Assembly (NCBI GenBank): GCA_938003835.1
Contig: CALKXJ010000013.1
Coordinates: 62,001 to 126,000, forward strand
Reading direction: 5' to 3'
Source of the DNA: an uncultured Bryobacteraceae bacterium
GTDB taxonomy: Bacteria > Acidobacteriota > Terriglobia > Bryobacterales > Bryobacteraceae
Length of the DNA stretch: 64,000 nucleotides
Program-made: the position numbers and the translations under genes
The notes under the pieces: model-generated
Database searches by the model: none
Told to the model about the DNA's origin: nothing
Seen by the model: the letters and a program-made list of their open reading frames with translations, nothing else
Shown: positions 25,140 to 34,436 of the stretch, piece after piece
How positions within the stretch are numbered: the stretch's first letter is position 1
Layout of the letters: every line of letters starts with the position of its first letter

Positions 25140-27389
25140 ATGCGGCGCCTGCGCCGTCTGCTGCTCGTCGCCATCGGCCTGCTTGTGGCCGCCGTCGGCC
25201 TCACCTACTGGGCCCGGCGCAGCCTGCTCGAGCGACAGACGCCGCCCGCCTCGGCCGCCCTCCCTCAGTCCGTTCAGGCCGAAACGCGCGAGTGGATCTA
25301 CACCCATCACGAGGGCGACCGCCCCCGCGTCGAGGTCCGCGCCGGCCGCATGCGCCAGATCGCCGAACCGGCCGAGTTTGAACTCGAAGGCGTCGAGCTG
25401 CGCATCTTCGATCCCGGCGGTGAAAGCTACGATCGCGTCAAGAGCGCTTTTGCCCGCTTCGACACCAAGAAGGCCGAACTTTACTCCGACGGGGAGGTCG
25501 AGATCGTCCTGGGGTTGCCTGTTTCCGGCGTTATCCCGGAGAACCCCGTCACCATCCGCTCCTCGGGCGTTCGCTTCGACACCACCACCGGCAAGGCGGT
25601 CACCGACCGGCCGACCTCGTTTCATTACGGGCGCGCCGAAGGCCGCAGTTTCGGCGCTTCGTTTGATCCGGCCTGGAACGACCTGCGGATGCTCGGCGGT
25701 GTGGAGCTACGCTGGCATCCCGGGCGACCGGGCGCCAACCTCATGCAGGTGGCAGCCGGCGAGCTCGTCTACAAGCAGGACCAGGACCGGATCTATCTAT
25801 CGCCCTGGTCCCGGCTCGTGCGCGGGAACTTCGAGCTGGAGGCCGCCGACAGCGTCGTTACGCTGGAAAACAACGAACTGCGTCGAGTGGAGGCCGCCTT
25901 GGCGCGAGGGCGCGACCGCTACCCGGGCCGTTCGATCGAGTTCAGCGCCCGCCGGCTGGTGGTCGACTTCGAGGCCGGCGCCGCGGTCCGAAAGGTCATC
26001 GGGCAGGAGGGCGCCCGGCTACTTGCCATCTCCGAAGCGGACCGCACGAGTGTCGAATCACGCGAGATCTTCCTGGAGTTTCAAACCGTCTCCGGCGACA
26101 GCGTGCTCGATTCGGCGCTGGCCCTGGGCGAGAGCGTACTCGAGTCGAGGCCGCTGGCGCGAGGCGCAAAACCTCCCGCGGAAACCCGTTTGCTGCGCGC
26201 CGAAGTGATCAAGACCCAAATGCGGCCGGGCGGAAGCGAGATCTCTGTCATCGAGACGCACACACCCGGCGTGGTCGAATTCCTGCCCAACAGTCCCGAG
26301 CAGCGCAAGCGCCGCATCGAGGCCGAGCGCCTCTGGCTGCACTTTTCCCAGGGCAACCGCGTCGAGAGCTTCCGCGCAACCCAGGTCGCCACGCGCACGG
26401 AGCCCCGGGCGGGCGGTGACCGGCCGGGCGAGCCGACCCTCACCACGAGCCAGGACCTGCTGGCTACCTTCGATGCCGCCTCAGGCGATTTGATCGGTCT
26501 GGAGCAGTGGGGCGATTTCCGCTTCCAGGAGGGCACGCGGCGCGCCGCGGCCGAGAAGGGGACTCTGGATGAGGCTCGGAGGACTGTTACCTTGAGCGGC
26601 AAGGCCCGTCTGTGGGACGAGACGGGCTCGACCGCCGCCGAGGAGCTGTTTCTCGACCAGGCGAGCGGCGACCTGACGGCAACGGGCCGGGTCCGCACCA
26701 CCCGCAAGCCGGATTCAGGCTCGGGTTCCGGCCTGCTCGAATCGGGAGAGCCGGTTCACGCCGCCGCCACGAGCATGGTCGTCACCCGAAATCGGACCAA
26801 CATCGTCTATGAGGGAGATGCCGTCCTGTGGCAGGGCGCTAACCGCCTGGAGGCGCCACGCATCGAGATTGACCGCACACAACGGCTACTGTTCGCCTCC
26901 GGCGGGGTTCTCAGCCGGCTGGTGGAGAAGGCCAAGTCCAACTCCGCGCAGAACGGCGCCGCCGCCCCCGTCTATCTCACGGTGCGGGCCGCCGAACTGG
27001 TTTACGCCGAGCAGGATCGCCTGGCCCACTACCGGGGCGGCGTCCGACTGCGGCGCGGTAGCCTCGAGGTGTCCGGCAACGAACTGCGGGCCTGGTTTTC
27101 TCCGAGCGAAGCGAAGAGTTCCCAGACCACTCTGGATCACGCCGTCGCGGAAGGAAGCGTGCGCATCGTCGAGACCCGCGGCGACCGCACGCGAACCGGT
27201 ACGGGCGACTACGCTGAGTACCTGGTGGCCGAGGAGAAGATCCTGCTCCGCGGCGCGCTGGCCCGGTTGGTCGATTCGGCCCGCGGCACCACCGAGGGCC
27301 AGCAATTGATCTACTTCGCCGGAAATGATAGGCTGCTGGTGGAGGGTGGGAAATCCCGGCCCGCGGTCACCCGGCTCCGGCGCGACTGA
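25140..27389 (+). CDS. LPS transport periplasmic protein, LptC-LptA/OstA-like fusion
   Basis: 749 residues from ATG 25140. A TTG at 25101 inside the repeat would add 13 residues and was rejected. An N-terminal transmembrane helix (about 5-24) is followed by a beta-rich part like LptC (residues ~30-200). The remainder contains several OstA/LptA-like repeats, for example around residue 557 (YEGDAVLWQGANRLEA) and later (HYRGGVRLRRGSLEVSG). In E. coli LptC (~190 residues) and LptA (~185) are separate; here one long chain seems to carry both. lptB follows after 3 bp. The protein probably bridges the inner-membrane LptB2FG complex toward the outer-membrane LptD. Confidence 0.75.
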   Translation: MRRLRRLLLVAIGLLVAAVGLTYWARRSLLERQTPPASAALPQSVQAETREWIYTHHEGDRPRVEVRAGRMRQIAEPAEFELEGVELRIFDPGGESYDRVKSAFARFDTKKAELYSDGEVEIVLGLPVSGVIPENPVTIRSSGVRFDTTTGKAVTDRPTSFHYGRAEGRSFGASFDPAWNDLRMLGGVELRWHPGRPGANLMQVAAGELVYKQDQDRIYLSPWSRLVRGNFELEAADSVVTLENNELRRVEAALARGRDRYPGRSIEFSARRLVVDFEAGAAVRKVIGQEGARLLAISEADRTSVESREIFLEFQTVSGDSVLDSALALGESVLESRPLARGAKPPAETRLLRAEVIKTQMRPGGSEISVIETHTPGVVEFLPNSPEQRKRRIEAERLWLHFSQGNRVESFRATQVATRTEPRAGGDRPGEPTLTTSQDLLATFDAASGDLIGLEQWGDFRFQEGTRRAAAEKGTLDEARRTVTLSGKARLWDETGSTAAEELFLDQASGDLTATGRVRTTRKPDSGSGSGLLESGEPVHAAATSMVVTRNRTNIVYEGDAVLWQGANRLEAPRIEIDRTQRLLFASGGVLSRLVEKAKSNSAQNGAAAPVYLTVRAAELVYAEQDRLAHYRGGVRLRRGSLEVSGNELRAWFSPSEAKSSQTTLDHAVAEGSVRIVETRGDRTRTGTGDYAEYLVAEEKILLRGALARLVDSARGTTEGQQLIYFAGNDRLLVEGGKSRPAVTRLRRD

Positions 27390-27392
27390 TCC

Positions 27393-28142
27393 ATGCGCAC
27401 GCTCGAAGCGGTCGAGATCTCGAAAGCCTATCGGGGCCGAAAAGTCGTCGACGATGTCTCGCTGCGGGTCGGCGAGGGCGAGGTGGTGGGCCTACTCGGG
27501 CCGAACGGCGCCGGCAAGACCACCTCCTTCTACATGATCGTCGGCCTAATCAGCCCGGACTCGGGTCGAGTGCTGCTCGATGGCGATGACATCACGGATC
27601 TGCCCATGTACCAGCGGGCGCGGCGCGGCATCAGCTACCTGCCCCAGGAGCCGTCGATCTTCCGCAAGCTCACCGTAGAGGAAAACCTGATGGCGATCCT
27701 CGAAACCATGCCCCTGAGCCGCCATCAGCGCCGCGAGCGCATGGAGCTGCTCATCGAGCAGCTTGGCCTCGAAAAGGTTCGCCACAATCGCGGCTATGCC
27801 CTCTCGGGCGGGGAGCGCCGCCGCGTCGAGGTCGCCCGTTCGCTCGTAATCGAGCCAAGCTTCCTCCTGCTCGACGAGCCCTTCTCCGGCATCGACCCCA
27901 TCCAGGTGCTCGAGCTCCAGAAGATCATCTTTGACTTGAAGCGCGCCGGCATCGGCATCCTGGTCACCGACCACAACGTGCGCGAGACGCTGGCCGTCAC
28001 GGACCGGGCCTACATCATTACCAACGGCAGGATCTTCCGCGCCGGCACCCCCGAGGAGCTTGGACGCGATCCCGAGGTCAAGCGGATCTACCTGGGCGAA
28101 GCCTTCGAATTCGAGCGGGTGCGCACGGGCGGCGCCTCCTGA
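27393..28142 (+). CDS. lptB: LPS export ABC transporter ATPase LptB
   Basis: 249 residues with all ABC ATPase motifs: Walker [12 protein letters not shown]-loop LPQEPSIF, signature [13 protein letters not shown], Walker [13 protein letters not shown] and switch-His region [10 protein letters not shown]. The LptB-specific flavour ([21 protein letters not shown]) is strong. It drives LPS extraction from the inner membrane with LptF and LptG, which are not in this window. The start is 3 bp after the LptC-LptA-like stop, so the two form an operon. Confidence 0.95.
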   Translation: MRTLEAVEISKAYRGRKVVDDVSLRVGEGEVVGLLGPNGAGKTTSFYMIVGLISPDSGRVLLDGDDITDLPMYQRARRGISYLPQEPSIFRKLTVEENLMAILETMPLSRHQRRERMELLIEQLGLEKVRHNRGYALSGGERRRVEVARSLVIEPSFLLLDEPFSGIDPIQVLELQKIIFDLKRAGIGILVTDHNVRETLAVTDRAYIITNGRIFRAGTPEELGRDPEVKRIYLGEAFEFERVRTGGAS

Positions 28143-28146
28143 GCCT

Positions 28147-28578
28147 TCAGGTGCCGCTCGAGCCGAAGCCCCCGGCGGCGCGGCGGCTCTCGCTCAGTTC
28201 GGCCTCTTCCCACTCGACGGCCTCGTAACGCGCCACCACCATCTGCGCGATGCGGTCCCCCGCCCGCACGCGATACGGCCGGCTGCCGAGATTGAGCAGG
28301 ATCACCCGGATTTCACCCCGGTAGCCGGGGTCGATCGTCGCCGGGGCGTTGGGAAGCGTGATGGCGTGATGGAGCGCCAGCCCGCTGCGCGGGCGGATCT
28401 GGGCCTCGAAGCCCGGCGGCAGCTCGATCGCCAGCCCGGTCGCCACCGCGCGCGGCACGCCGGGCTCGAGAACCACCTCTTCGACTGAGCGCAGGTCCAT
28501 GCCGGCGTCTTCGAGCGGCCCGTGGGCGAAAGCGGGCAGCACGGCCTCCGGATGGAGCCTCTTGATCTTCACCCGCAT
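28147..28578 (-). CDS. dut: dUTP diphosphatase
   Basis: 143 residues from ATG 28576-28578, with GGA 5 nt upstream. The trimeric dUTPase motifs are all present: AGMDLRS, PRSGLALHHAITL, GTIDPGYRGE-like ATIDPGYRGEIRV, RAGDRIAQMV and a C-terminal RAAGGFGSSGT loop. It converts dUTP to dUMP and pyrophosphate, supplying dUMP and keeping uracil out of DNA. It is head-to-head with a ThyX-like gene (24 bp between start codons) that would use the dUMP. It converges on lptB with 4 bp between stops. Confidence 0.95.
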   Translation of the reverse strand: MRVKIKRLHPEAVLPAFAHGPLEDAGMDLRSVEEVVLEPGVPRAVATGLAIELPPGFEAQIRPRSGLALHHAITLPNAPATIDPGYRGEIRVILLNLGSRPYRVRAGDRIAQMVVARYEAVEWEEAELSESRRAAGGFGSSGT

Positions 28579-28602
28579 GGAATCCGCTATCATAACCGTT
28601 TC

Positions 28603-30039
28603 GTGAATCCCCCCGGCCACCGGCGCGTCCGGGCTGTCGCTCCACTGCCGCCGGAGAAGTGCGCCTACGCGCTGGCCCGCTACAGCCGCTCGCCCGACTC
28701 CATCGCGGAGTCGCTCGAATGGGTCCGCTCTCACGATTCGCAGAAGTTCCTTGAAAGCTATTACTTTCAATACGGTCATGCCTCGATTGCCGATCTCGGA
28801 CACGTCGTGCTCTGCTTTGAGGGGATTTCCGAGCTGGCGGCCACCGAGATCGAGGACGAGCCGCTCTGGGACGGCCAGGCGCGCTCCAGCCGCTATCAGG
28901 ATTTCTCCCGCTGCGGAGTGGTGACCCCGCCGGAACTGGACCCGGCGCAAGCGGCCGTCTTTGCCGGGGCGGCCGCAAAGCTGCTCGCCGCCTATCAGAG
29001 ACTTCACGCCGCCGCGCTCGACCGCCTCCGCGAAGAGCTCCCCCGTCCGGCCGGGATGGACGAGGCGGCCTACGAGCGCAACCTGCGCGCACGGGCCTTC
29101 GACGTGGCCCGCTACCTCCTGTTGCTCGGCGTGCCCACCAGCGTCGGGCAGGTCACCAGCATCCGAACACTCGAAAAGCAGATCCGGCGCCTCAAGGCGA
29201 GCGAGTATGCCGAGGTGCGCGAGCTGGCGCGGGAGATTGCCGAAGCCTGCGCGGCCGAACCGGATTGTCTCTGGGAGCCCATCTCCGGCCGCGAGCCGCT
29301 CGCTCCCACTCTGGCCCGCCACGTCGACACCGATCTTCACCTGCTGCGCTCCCGCGCGGAGCTGCGCCGTTGGGCGGCCGAGAATCTGCCGCCGCCGGCG
29401 CGCCAGGCGTCGCCGGATGTCGACCTGCTGCGTCCCGCCGACGTGGCTGCTGACATCGTCGCGACGCTGCTTTATCCGGTGACCGATCGCCCGTACCGGG
29501 AGCTTTATGAAACCGCCGCCGGCTGGAGCGCCGCCCGGCGCCGCGAGGTGATCGATCTGGCATTGGGCTCGCGCACGCGCCGCGACGAGCTCCTTCGCGC
29601 TTTCCGCGGCGCCCCCTATGTCTTCGACATCGTGATGGACATCGGCGCCTGGCGCGACCTGCACCGTCACCGGCGCTGCCATCAGTTTCGCCAGGATTTT
29701 ACCTGCGAACTGGGCTATGCCACGCCCGCGTCGATCGCCCGTTGGAAGCTCGAGGAGCTATATCAAGTTCCGCTGGAGGCGGCCTTCGCCACCGTCCGTG
29801 CCTTGCCCGCCCCGGGCGCGCACTTCCTGCTGCCGTTCGCGGCGCGCGGTCGCTTCCTCTTCAAGATGGACTTTGCCGAAGCCGAATACATCATCCGGTT
29901 GCGCAGCGGCGTCAAAGGACACCCGAGTTATCGCGAGATCGCCTGGCGGATGAAGCAGGAAATCGAGAGACTGGAGCCGGAACTCGGCCGCCTGATCGAG
30001 GCCACGCCGCCCTGGGTGGAGGAGCCGCTCAAGCGCTGA
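28603..30039 (+). CDS. ThyX-like FAD-dependent thymidylate synthase, double-length
   Basis: 478 residues from GTG 28603-28605. The frame is open further upstream inside dut but has no better start. ThyX proteins are usually 210-260 residues; this one has two related halves. The first half has YGHASIADLGH and then ARSSRYQDFS, resembling the region around the ThyX signature but without RHR. The second half has GAWRDLHRHRRCHQFRQD, keeping RHR but lacking the usual Ser residues of RHRxxSxxxxSxR. The halves may form a pseudo-dimer with a composite site. ThyX makes dTMP from dUMP using methylene-THF and FADH2. The neighbouring dut supports the pathway; catalytic competence is unproven. Confidence 0.7.
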   Translation: MNPPGHRRVRAVAPLPPEKCAYALARYSRSPDSIAESLEWVRSHDSQKFLESYYFQYGHASIADLGHVVLCFEGISELAATEIEDEPLWDGQARSSRYQDFSRCGVVTPPELDPAQAAVFAGAAAKLLAAYQRLHAAALDRLREELPRPAGMDEAAYERNLRARAFDVARYLLLLGVPTSVGQVTSIRTLEKQIRRLKASEYAEVRELAREIAEACAAEPDCLWEPISGREPLAPTLARHVDTDLHLLRSRAELRRWAAENLPPPARQASPDVDLLRPADVAADIVATLLYPVTDRPYRELYETAAGWSAARRREVIDLALGSRTRRDELLRAFRGAPYVFDIVMDIGAWRDLHRHRRCHQFRQDFTCELGYATPASIARWKLEELYQVPLEAAFATVRALPAPGAHFLLPFAARGRFLFKMDFAEAEYIIRLRSGVKGHPSYREIAWRMKQEIERLEPELGRLIEATPPWVEEPLKR

Positions 30040-30047
30040 GGCGGAGC

Positions 30048-30329
30048 TCAGTCGCGGGCACGCGAAATCCGCCGGGCGCGCAGGAAGCTTCCCACGCCGA
30101 ACCAGACCATCAGCACGGCAAACAGGCCGGCCAGGAAAACGCGAAAGAAGCTCTCGGCGTCGCCCTTGAACTCGCGGACCGCACGAAGCGTCGAGGGTAC
30201 CGCCCAGACGGCCAGCGCCAGGAAGACGAAGCCGATCACCTGGTTCCAGAGCACGCGCAGCGGGCGGACGACGCCGGGCAAAACGTGCTGGAGGAACTGC
30301 CGGATCTTCGCACCCATCGATGCGAGCAT
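30048..30329 (-). CDS. Small two-helix membrane protein, function unknown
   Basis: 93 residues with two hydrophobic helices (about 31-46 and 64-83), a positively charged linker and a basic C-terminal tail (RARRISRARD). The ATG at 30327-30329 has GGATGATGG just before it; an inner ATG four codons later is also possible. It is convergent with the ThyX-like gene (8 bp gap) and divergent from the YihY-like gene. I do not recognise the family. Confidence 0.55.
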   Translation of the reverse strand: MLASMGAKIRQFLQHVLPGVVRPLRVLWNQVIGFVFLALAVWAVPSTLRAVREFKGDAESFFRVFLAGLFAVLMVWFGVGSFLRARRISRARD

Positions 30330-30379
30330 CCATCATCCTAACAGAGCAACCCGGGTTGGGATAATCGAGACGGAAGCGT

Positions 30380-31276
30380 GTGATCTTCGATAACGCACAG
30401 CCGCCTCCGGGCGCCGCGGAGCGCCTGGCTGCCCGGTACAAACCCACCGCCCGGTACTTGATGCAGGTCGAGGTGCACGTTTACGCCTTCTCGATGGCTG
30501 CCAACGTGCTCCTCTCCTTCTTTCCGTTTCTGATCGTCATGGTCTCGCTGTGCCGCTATGTGCTCGAGTGGAAGGCGGCCGAGGAGATGATCTTCCTGGC
30601 GCTTCGGGACTATATCCCGGACCCGATGGGCGCCTTTGTGGAGCGAAACCTGCGCGCCACCGTCGCCTCGCGCGGCCCCTTCCAGGCCGTCTCGGTACTG
30701 CTGCTGCTTTACACGGCCAACGGGATCTTCGAGCCGCTCGAGGTGGCGCTGAACCGCGCCTGGGGGATCGGCGCCAACCGGAGCTACTTCCGCAACCAGC
30801 TCATCTCCCTGGCGCTGATCTTCGTCTGCGGCGCGCTGGCGCTGGCTTCGGCGGTGCTGGCCGCCATCAACCAGGAGGTCTGGGCCCGCTTCGGGCTGCT
30901 CGGACCAAAATGGACGCAGTTGGTGGCGCTGACGGCTTTCAAGACGGCCATGGTGCCCGCGCTCATCCTGCTGCTCGTTCTCGTCTACTGGATCCTGCCC
31001 AACGGGCGCATCCCGGTGAAGCCGCTCATTCCCGCGGCGATCGTCGTCGGCCTCCTGCTCGAGGCGCTCAAGTATGTCATGGTGCTCGTCTGGCCCTGGC
31101 TGCGGCGCAAGCTTGAGATGGAGTACGGACCGTTCGTCTACTCCGTGACGATCGTGCTGTGGGCCTTTCTGGCCTCGATGATCGTGCTCGCCGGGGCCGA
31201 ATGGGCGGCACGCTCGCATCGCGAGGAAGCGACCTTAGCCGCCCCGCCATTGCAGACGGCGGAGGAAAGCCGATAG
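30380..31276 (+). CDS. YihY/BrkB-family inner-membrane protein
   Basis: 298 residues starting at GTG 30380, with about six transmembrane helices. Family hallmarks are the early AFSMAANVLLSFFPFLIVM, the central LLLYTANGIFEPLEVALNRAW and the GPFVYSVTIVLWAFLASMIVLAGAEW end. YihY proteins were once annotated as ribonuclease BN, which is now considered wrong; their role (transport or envelope) remains unclear. A GATAAT sequence at 30360-30365 could be a -10 element. Confidence 0.88.
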   Translation: MIFDNAQPPPGAAERLAARYKPTARYLMQVEVHVYAFSMAANVLLSFFPFLIVMVSLCRYVLEWKAAEEMIFLALRDYIPDPMGAFVERNLRATVASRGPFQAVSVLLLLYTANGIFEPLEVALNRAWGIGANRSYFRNQLISLALIFVCGALALASAVLAAINQEVWARFGLLGPKWTQLVALTAFKTAMVPALILLLVLVYWILPNGRIPVKPLIPAAIVVGLLLEALKYVMVLVWPWLRRKLEMEYGPFVYSVTIVLWAFLASMIVLAGAEWAARSHREEATLAAPPLQTAEESR

Positions 31277-31324
31277 ACTCGAATTTGAACCAGACAACTT
31301 AATCCCCAAAGTCGAGGTGCAGCC

Positions 31325-32731
31325 GTGCCAGAGACCAATGATCTGACCCGCCGCGAGGTCGTCAAGATGGCAGGAGGAACCGCCGCCATGGCGGCCGCCG
31401 CCAAACTCCAGGGAGCGCCGGCCATCCAGAAGGTGAAGGCCGCCAACGAGGTCGTCGCCTTCGCCGTCATCGGCACCGGCGGCCGCGGAACCTATCTGAT
31501 CCGGCATTTTAACGGCCTGGACGGCGGGCGCTGCGTGGCCGTCTGTGACATCGACGAGAACGCCGTCAAGCAGGCGCAGCAGACTTCCAAGGACAAACCG
31601 GAAGCCTACCGGGACTACCGGGAGGTGCTGGCGCGCAAGGACGTCGACGCCGTGGTGATCGCCGTGCCGCTCTACATGCACTTCCCGATCACGCGCGACG
31701 CGCTGCTGGCGGGCAAACACGTCTTCTGCGAGAAGAGCTTGGTCTTCAAGCCCGAAGAGGTTCACGCGCTGCGGGCGCTCAAGGAGCAGTATCCCAAGCA
31801 GGTGCTTCAGACCGGCCTGCAACGCCGCTGGAGCCGCTTCTATCGCACGGCCAAGCAGATGATCGACAAGGGCATGATCGGCGAGGTCACCCACGTCACG
31901 GCCCAATGGCACCGCAACCCGGGCTGGCGCATGCGCCAGTATCCGGATCGCCAGAGGGAGCGGAACTGGCGCCTGTTCCGCGAATTCTCGGGCGGCCTCA
32001 CGGCCGAGCTGGCGTCGCACCAGATCGACGTGGCCACCTGGATGTTCGGCCACGAGCCCGAGTTCGTCGTCGGCGTCGGTGGCCTGGACTTCATGCGCGA
32101 CGGCCGCGACGTCTACGACCATATCCAGCTCATCTTCACCTACCCGCGAGGCCGGCGCCTGATGTACTCCTCCATTTCCACCAACAACCATCTGGCGCTG
32201 TTCCACGGCGAGCGGACCGAGTTCGGCGAGATGATCATGGGCACCGACGGCACCATCCACATCACCGTGGGCACCGACAACGAGCCGGCGCTCGGCATGT
32301 GGTTCTACGAGCCGCGGCCGAAGGAGGTCAAGTCCGCCGAGGAGCTCGCCAAGGAGAAGGAAAAGCCCGCCATCGCCGGCGCGACGCTGGCCGCCACCGG
32401 CAAGGGCCGCCGCGGCTGGCCGATCCTGTTCGACGAAGCGCTGATCACCGGCCGCGAATCCTTCCTCGCGCGCGAGCTCAAGTATGCCAAGATGTGGCTG
32501 TATCAGAAGGGCGTGGTGGTGCCGGAAGAGCGCAACCCGGTGGACACCATGCTCGAAGACTTCTTCGAGTGCGTGCGCACCGGCAAGCGGCCTCCGGCCG
32601 ACATCGAAGTGGGTCTGGCCGACTCGACCGCGGTGATCCTCGCCAACCTGGCGATGGACGAAGGCCGCCGGGTGTACTTCAACGAGATCGAGACGATGGG
32701 CCGCGGCGAGCAACCGGCGAAGAAGGCCTAG
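31325..32731 (+). CDS. Gfo/Idh/MocA-family oxidoreductase with Tat signal
   Basis: 468 residues from GTG 31325 with GAGGTG about 7 nt upstream. The N-terminus carries TRREVVKMAGGTAAMAAAA, a twin-arginine-like signal. The NAD(P)-binding fold starts with VIGTGGRGTYLIRHF near residue 49, followed by the family EKSLVFKPEE motif (EKP variant) and a C-terminal substrate domain with FSGGLTAELASHQIDVATW. Exported Gfo/Idh/MocA proteins of this kind are common in planctomycetes and acidobacteria and act on sugars or cyclitols, with cofactor bound before export. Substrate unknown. Confidence 0.9.
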   Translation: MPETNDLTRREVVKMAGGTAAMAAAAKLQGAPAIQKVKAANEVVAFAVIGTGGRGTYLIRHFNGLDGGRCVAVCDIDENAVKQAQQTSKDKPEAYRDYREVLARKDVDAVVIAVPLYMHFPITRDALLAGKHVFCEKSLVFKPEEVHALRALKEQYPKQVLQTGLQRRWSRFYRTAKQMIDKGMIGEVTHVTAQWHRNPGWRMRQYPDRQRERNWRLFREFSGGLTAELASHQIDVATWMFGHEPEFVVGVGGLDFMRDGRDVYDHIQLIFTYPRGRRLMYSSISTNNHLALFHGERTEFGEMIMGTDGTIHITVGTDNEPALGMWFYEPRPKEVKSAEELAKEKEKPAIAGATLAATGKGRRGWPILFDEALITGRESFLARELKYAKMWLYQKGVVVPEERNPVDTMLEDFFECVRTGKRPPADIEVGLADSTAVILANLAMDEGRRVYFNEIETMGRGEQPAKKA

Positions 32732-32743
32732 CGGGCAATCGGG

Positions 32744-32782
32744 CCGAAATCGGGGATTGAGTATACTGTCACCGATTTTCGG
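32744..32782. repeat. Palindromic intergenic repeat, copy 2 of 3
   Basis: This copy keeps the core with one change (TCACCG for TCCCCG). It shows terminal inverted ends: CCGAAATCGG on the left and CCGATTTTCGG on the right. It sits between the convergent Gfo/Idh/MocA and CRTAC1 genes. The single-base difference creates the TGA that ends the CRTAC1 frame (complement of 32769-32771). A bidirectional terminator role is plausible from position and hairpin shape. Confidence 0.8.
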
Positions 32783-34436
32783 AGAGGCGTAGGAGCTGGT
32801 TGGCGGGAATCTGCTCCAGCACCTGGCGCGCTCCGCTCGGCCAGCGGATCTCGAGCCGGCGCACCTGCGTCTCCCGTCCCAGGCCGAAATGAACGCGGCG
32901 TGTGCTCGAGCAGGCATAGCCCACCGCGGTCGTCACGTGGTTGTACTGCACCACGCCGGAGGGCGACTCCAGGCGCACCTTGGCGCCGATGGCGTCCCGG
33001 TTGCTCCGCGTGCCCTCGAGCTCGAGCTCGAGCCAGTTCTGCGTCGCGTCGGAGACGTTTCTGAGCAGCACCGCCCGCTCCTTGATCGCCGAAAGCGCCA
33101 CATCGATGCGGCCGTCGTTGTCGAAATCGGCGAAGGCCGCCCCGCGATGAAACCGGGGCCGGAAGACCTCGGGCGCCGAGCCCGAGGCGCCGTCGGCGAA
33201 GCGCTCGCCCCCCAGGTTGACGAAGATCCGGTTCGGCTGGCGCGACTTGCGGCTGCTATAGAGCTCCTCGTTGTCGAGCACATGAGACCCCGCCGTGAAG
33301 ATGTCCTTGAGGCCGTCGTTGTTGAAATCGAAAACGCCGGTCGAGAAGCCGGCCGAGGGCAAGCTCAGGAATCCAAGGCGGCTCGACCAGGTGATGTCCT
33401 GAAAACTGCCGTTGCCCAGATTCTTGAACAGCGGGAAGGTCTCGTTCGAGAGCGCGGTGACGAAGATGTCAGGCGCGCCGTCGTTGTTGATGTCGCGGAA
33501 GTCGGCGCCCATGGTCGAAAGCGCCACCCCGTCCTCGTTGAGGGCCACGCCGGCGCGCAGGCCGAGCTCCGTGAACGTGCCGTCACCATTGTTGCGGAAC
33601 AGGAAGTTGCGCACCGTGTCGTTGCAGACGAAGACATCCATCCAGCCGTCATCGTCATAGTCGGCGAAGGCGATTCCCATACCCTTGCCGATGTGCGCGG
33701 CGATGCCTGACGGCTCCGAGACATCGGTGAAGGTGCCGTCGCCGTTGTTGCGGTAAAGCTGATTCGGCAGGCCCTGGTAGTGCTTGGGGTGGCAGTAGGC
33801 GCGATAGCCCGGTTTTCGGAGCCCGCAATAGGGCTCCGTTCTCGGATCCCAGACGCAGTAGTTGACCACGAACAGATCGAGCAGCCCGTCGTTGTTGTAG
33901 TCGAACCAGCCGGCCGAGATCGACCAGCGCTTGCCGCGCTCCTCCCCGGTGACGCCCGCCGCGCGCGTGACGTCCGTAAAGGTGCCGTCGCCGTTGTTGC
34001 GATAGAGAATGTTCCGGTTCACCCCGGCCACGAAAAGGTCCGGGAGGCCGTCGTTGTCATAGTCGCCGGCGGCGGCCGCCATCCCGTAGCCCGATCCCGC
34101 CACCCCGGCCTGCGCGGTGACGTCGGTGAATCGGAAATTGCCTTCGTTCCGGTACAGGCGGTTCCAGTGTTCCGGGCCGGCCTTCTCGAGATTGGCGGTC
34201 GAGGCGCCGTTGACGAAGTACAGGTCCTCCAGGCCGTCCCGGTTGTAGTCGATGACGGCCACGCCGCCCACCATCGTCTCGATCTGATACTTGTGCTCGG
34301 TGGCCTCGTTTTCGAGCCGGAAGTCGACGCCGCTCGCCTCGCTCACGTCGACGAAGGCGACAGGGACGATACTTTGGGCGGCGACAAGCCCGGCGAGGAC
34401 CGCTGCGGGCACGCACGCACGCAGACGGCCCCTCAT
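32769..34436 (-). CDS. CRTAC1-family protein (FG-GAP/VCBS repeats plus ASPIC/UnbV)
   Basis: 555 residues. A signal peptide of about 20 residues is followed by a beta-propeller of repeated FG-GAP/VCBS units with Ca-binding-like DYDNDGLPDLFV, DYNNDGLLDLFV, DYDDDGWMDVFV, DINNDGAPDIFV and DFNNDGLKDIFT motifs. The C-terminal ASPIC/UnbV domain has NRDAIGAKVRLESPSG and RRVHFGLGRETQVRRLEIRW. Such exported proteins are very abundant in acidobacteria; their role is unknown, perhaps binding or adhesion. It overlaps the TPR gene by 4 bp. The last codons and stop are inside repeat copy 2. Confidence 0.92.
   Translation of the reverse strand: MRGRLRACVPAAVLAGLVAAQSIVPVAFVDVSEASGVDFRLENEATEHKYQIETMVGGVAVIDYNRDGLEDLYFVNGASTANLEKAGPEHWNRLYRNEGNFRFTDVTAQAGVAGSGYGMAAAAGDYDNDGLPDLFVAGVNRNILYRNNGDGTFTDVTRAAGVTGEERGKRWSISAGWFDYNNDGLLDLFVVNYCVWDPRTEPYCGLRKPGYRAYCHPKHYQGLPNQLYRNNGDGTFTDVSEPSGIAAHIGKGMGIAFADYDDDGWMDVFVCNDTVRNFLFRNNGDGTFTELGLRAGVALNEDGVALSTMGADFRDINNDGAPDIFVTALSNETFPLFKNLGNGSFQDITWSSRLGFLSLPSAGFSTGVFDFNNDGLKDIFTAGSHVLDNEELYSSRKSRQPNRIFVNLGGERFADGASGSAPEVFRPRFHRGAAFADFDNDGRIDVALSAIKERAVLLRNVSDATQNWLELELEGTRSNRDAIGAKVRLESPSGVVQYNHVTTAVGYACSSTRRVHFGLGRETQVRRLEIRWPSGARQVLEQIPANQLLRLSENR

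Noticed and set aside
28579-29682. Minus-strand frame extending dut to 511 residues
   Set aside because: The extension is antisense to the ThyX-like gene and has no domain; the 143-residue protein from 28578 is exactly dUTPase-sized.
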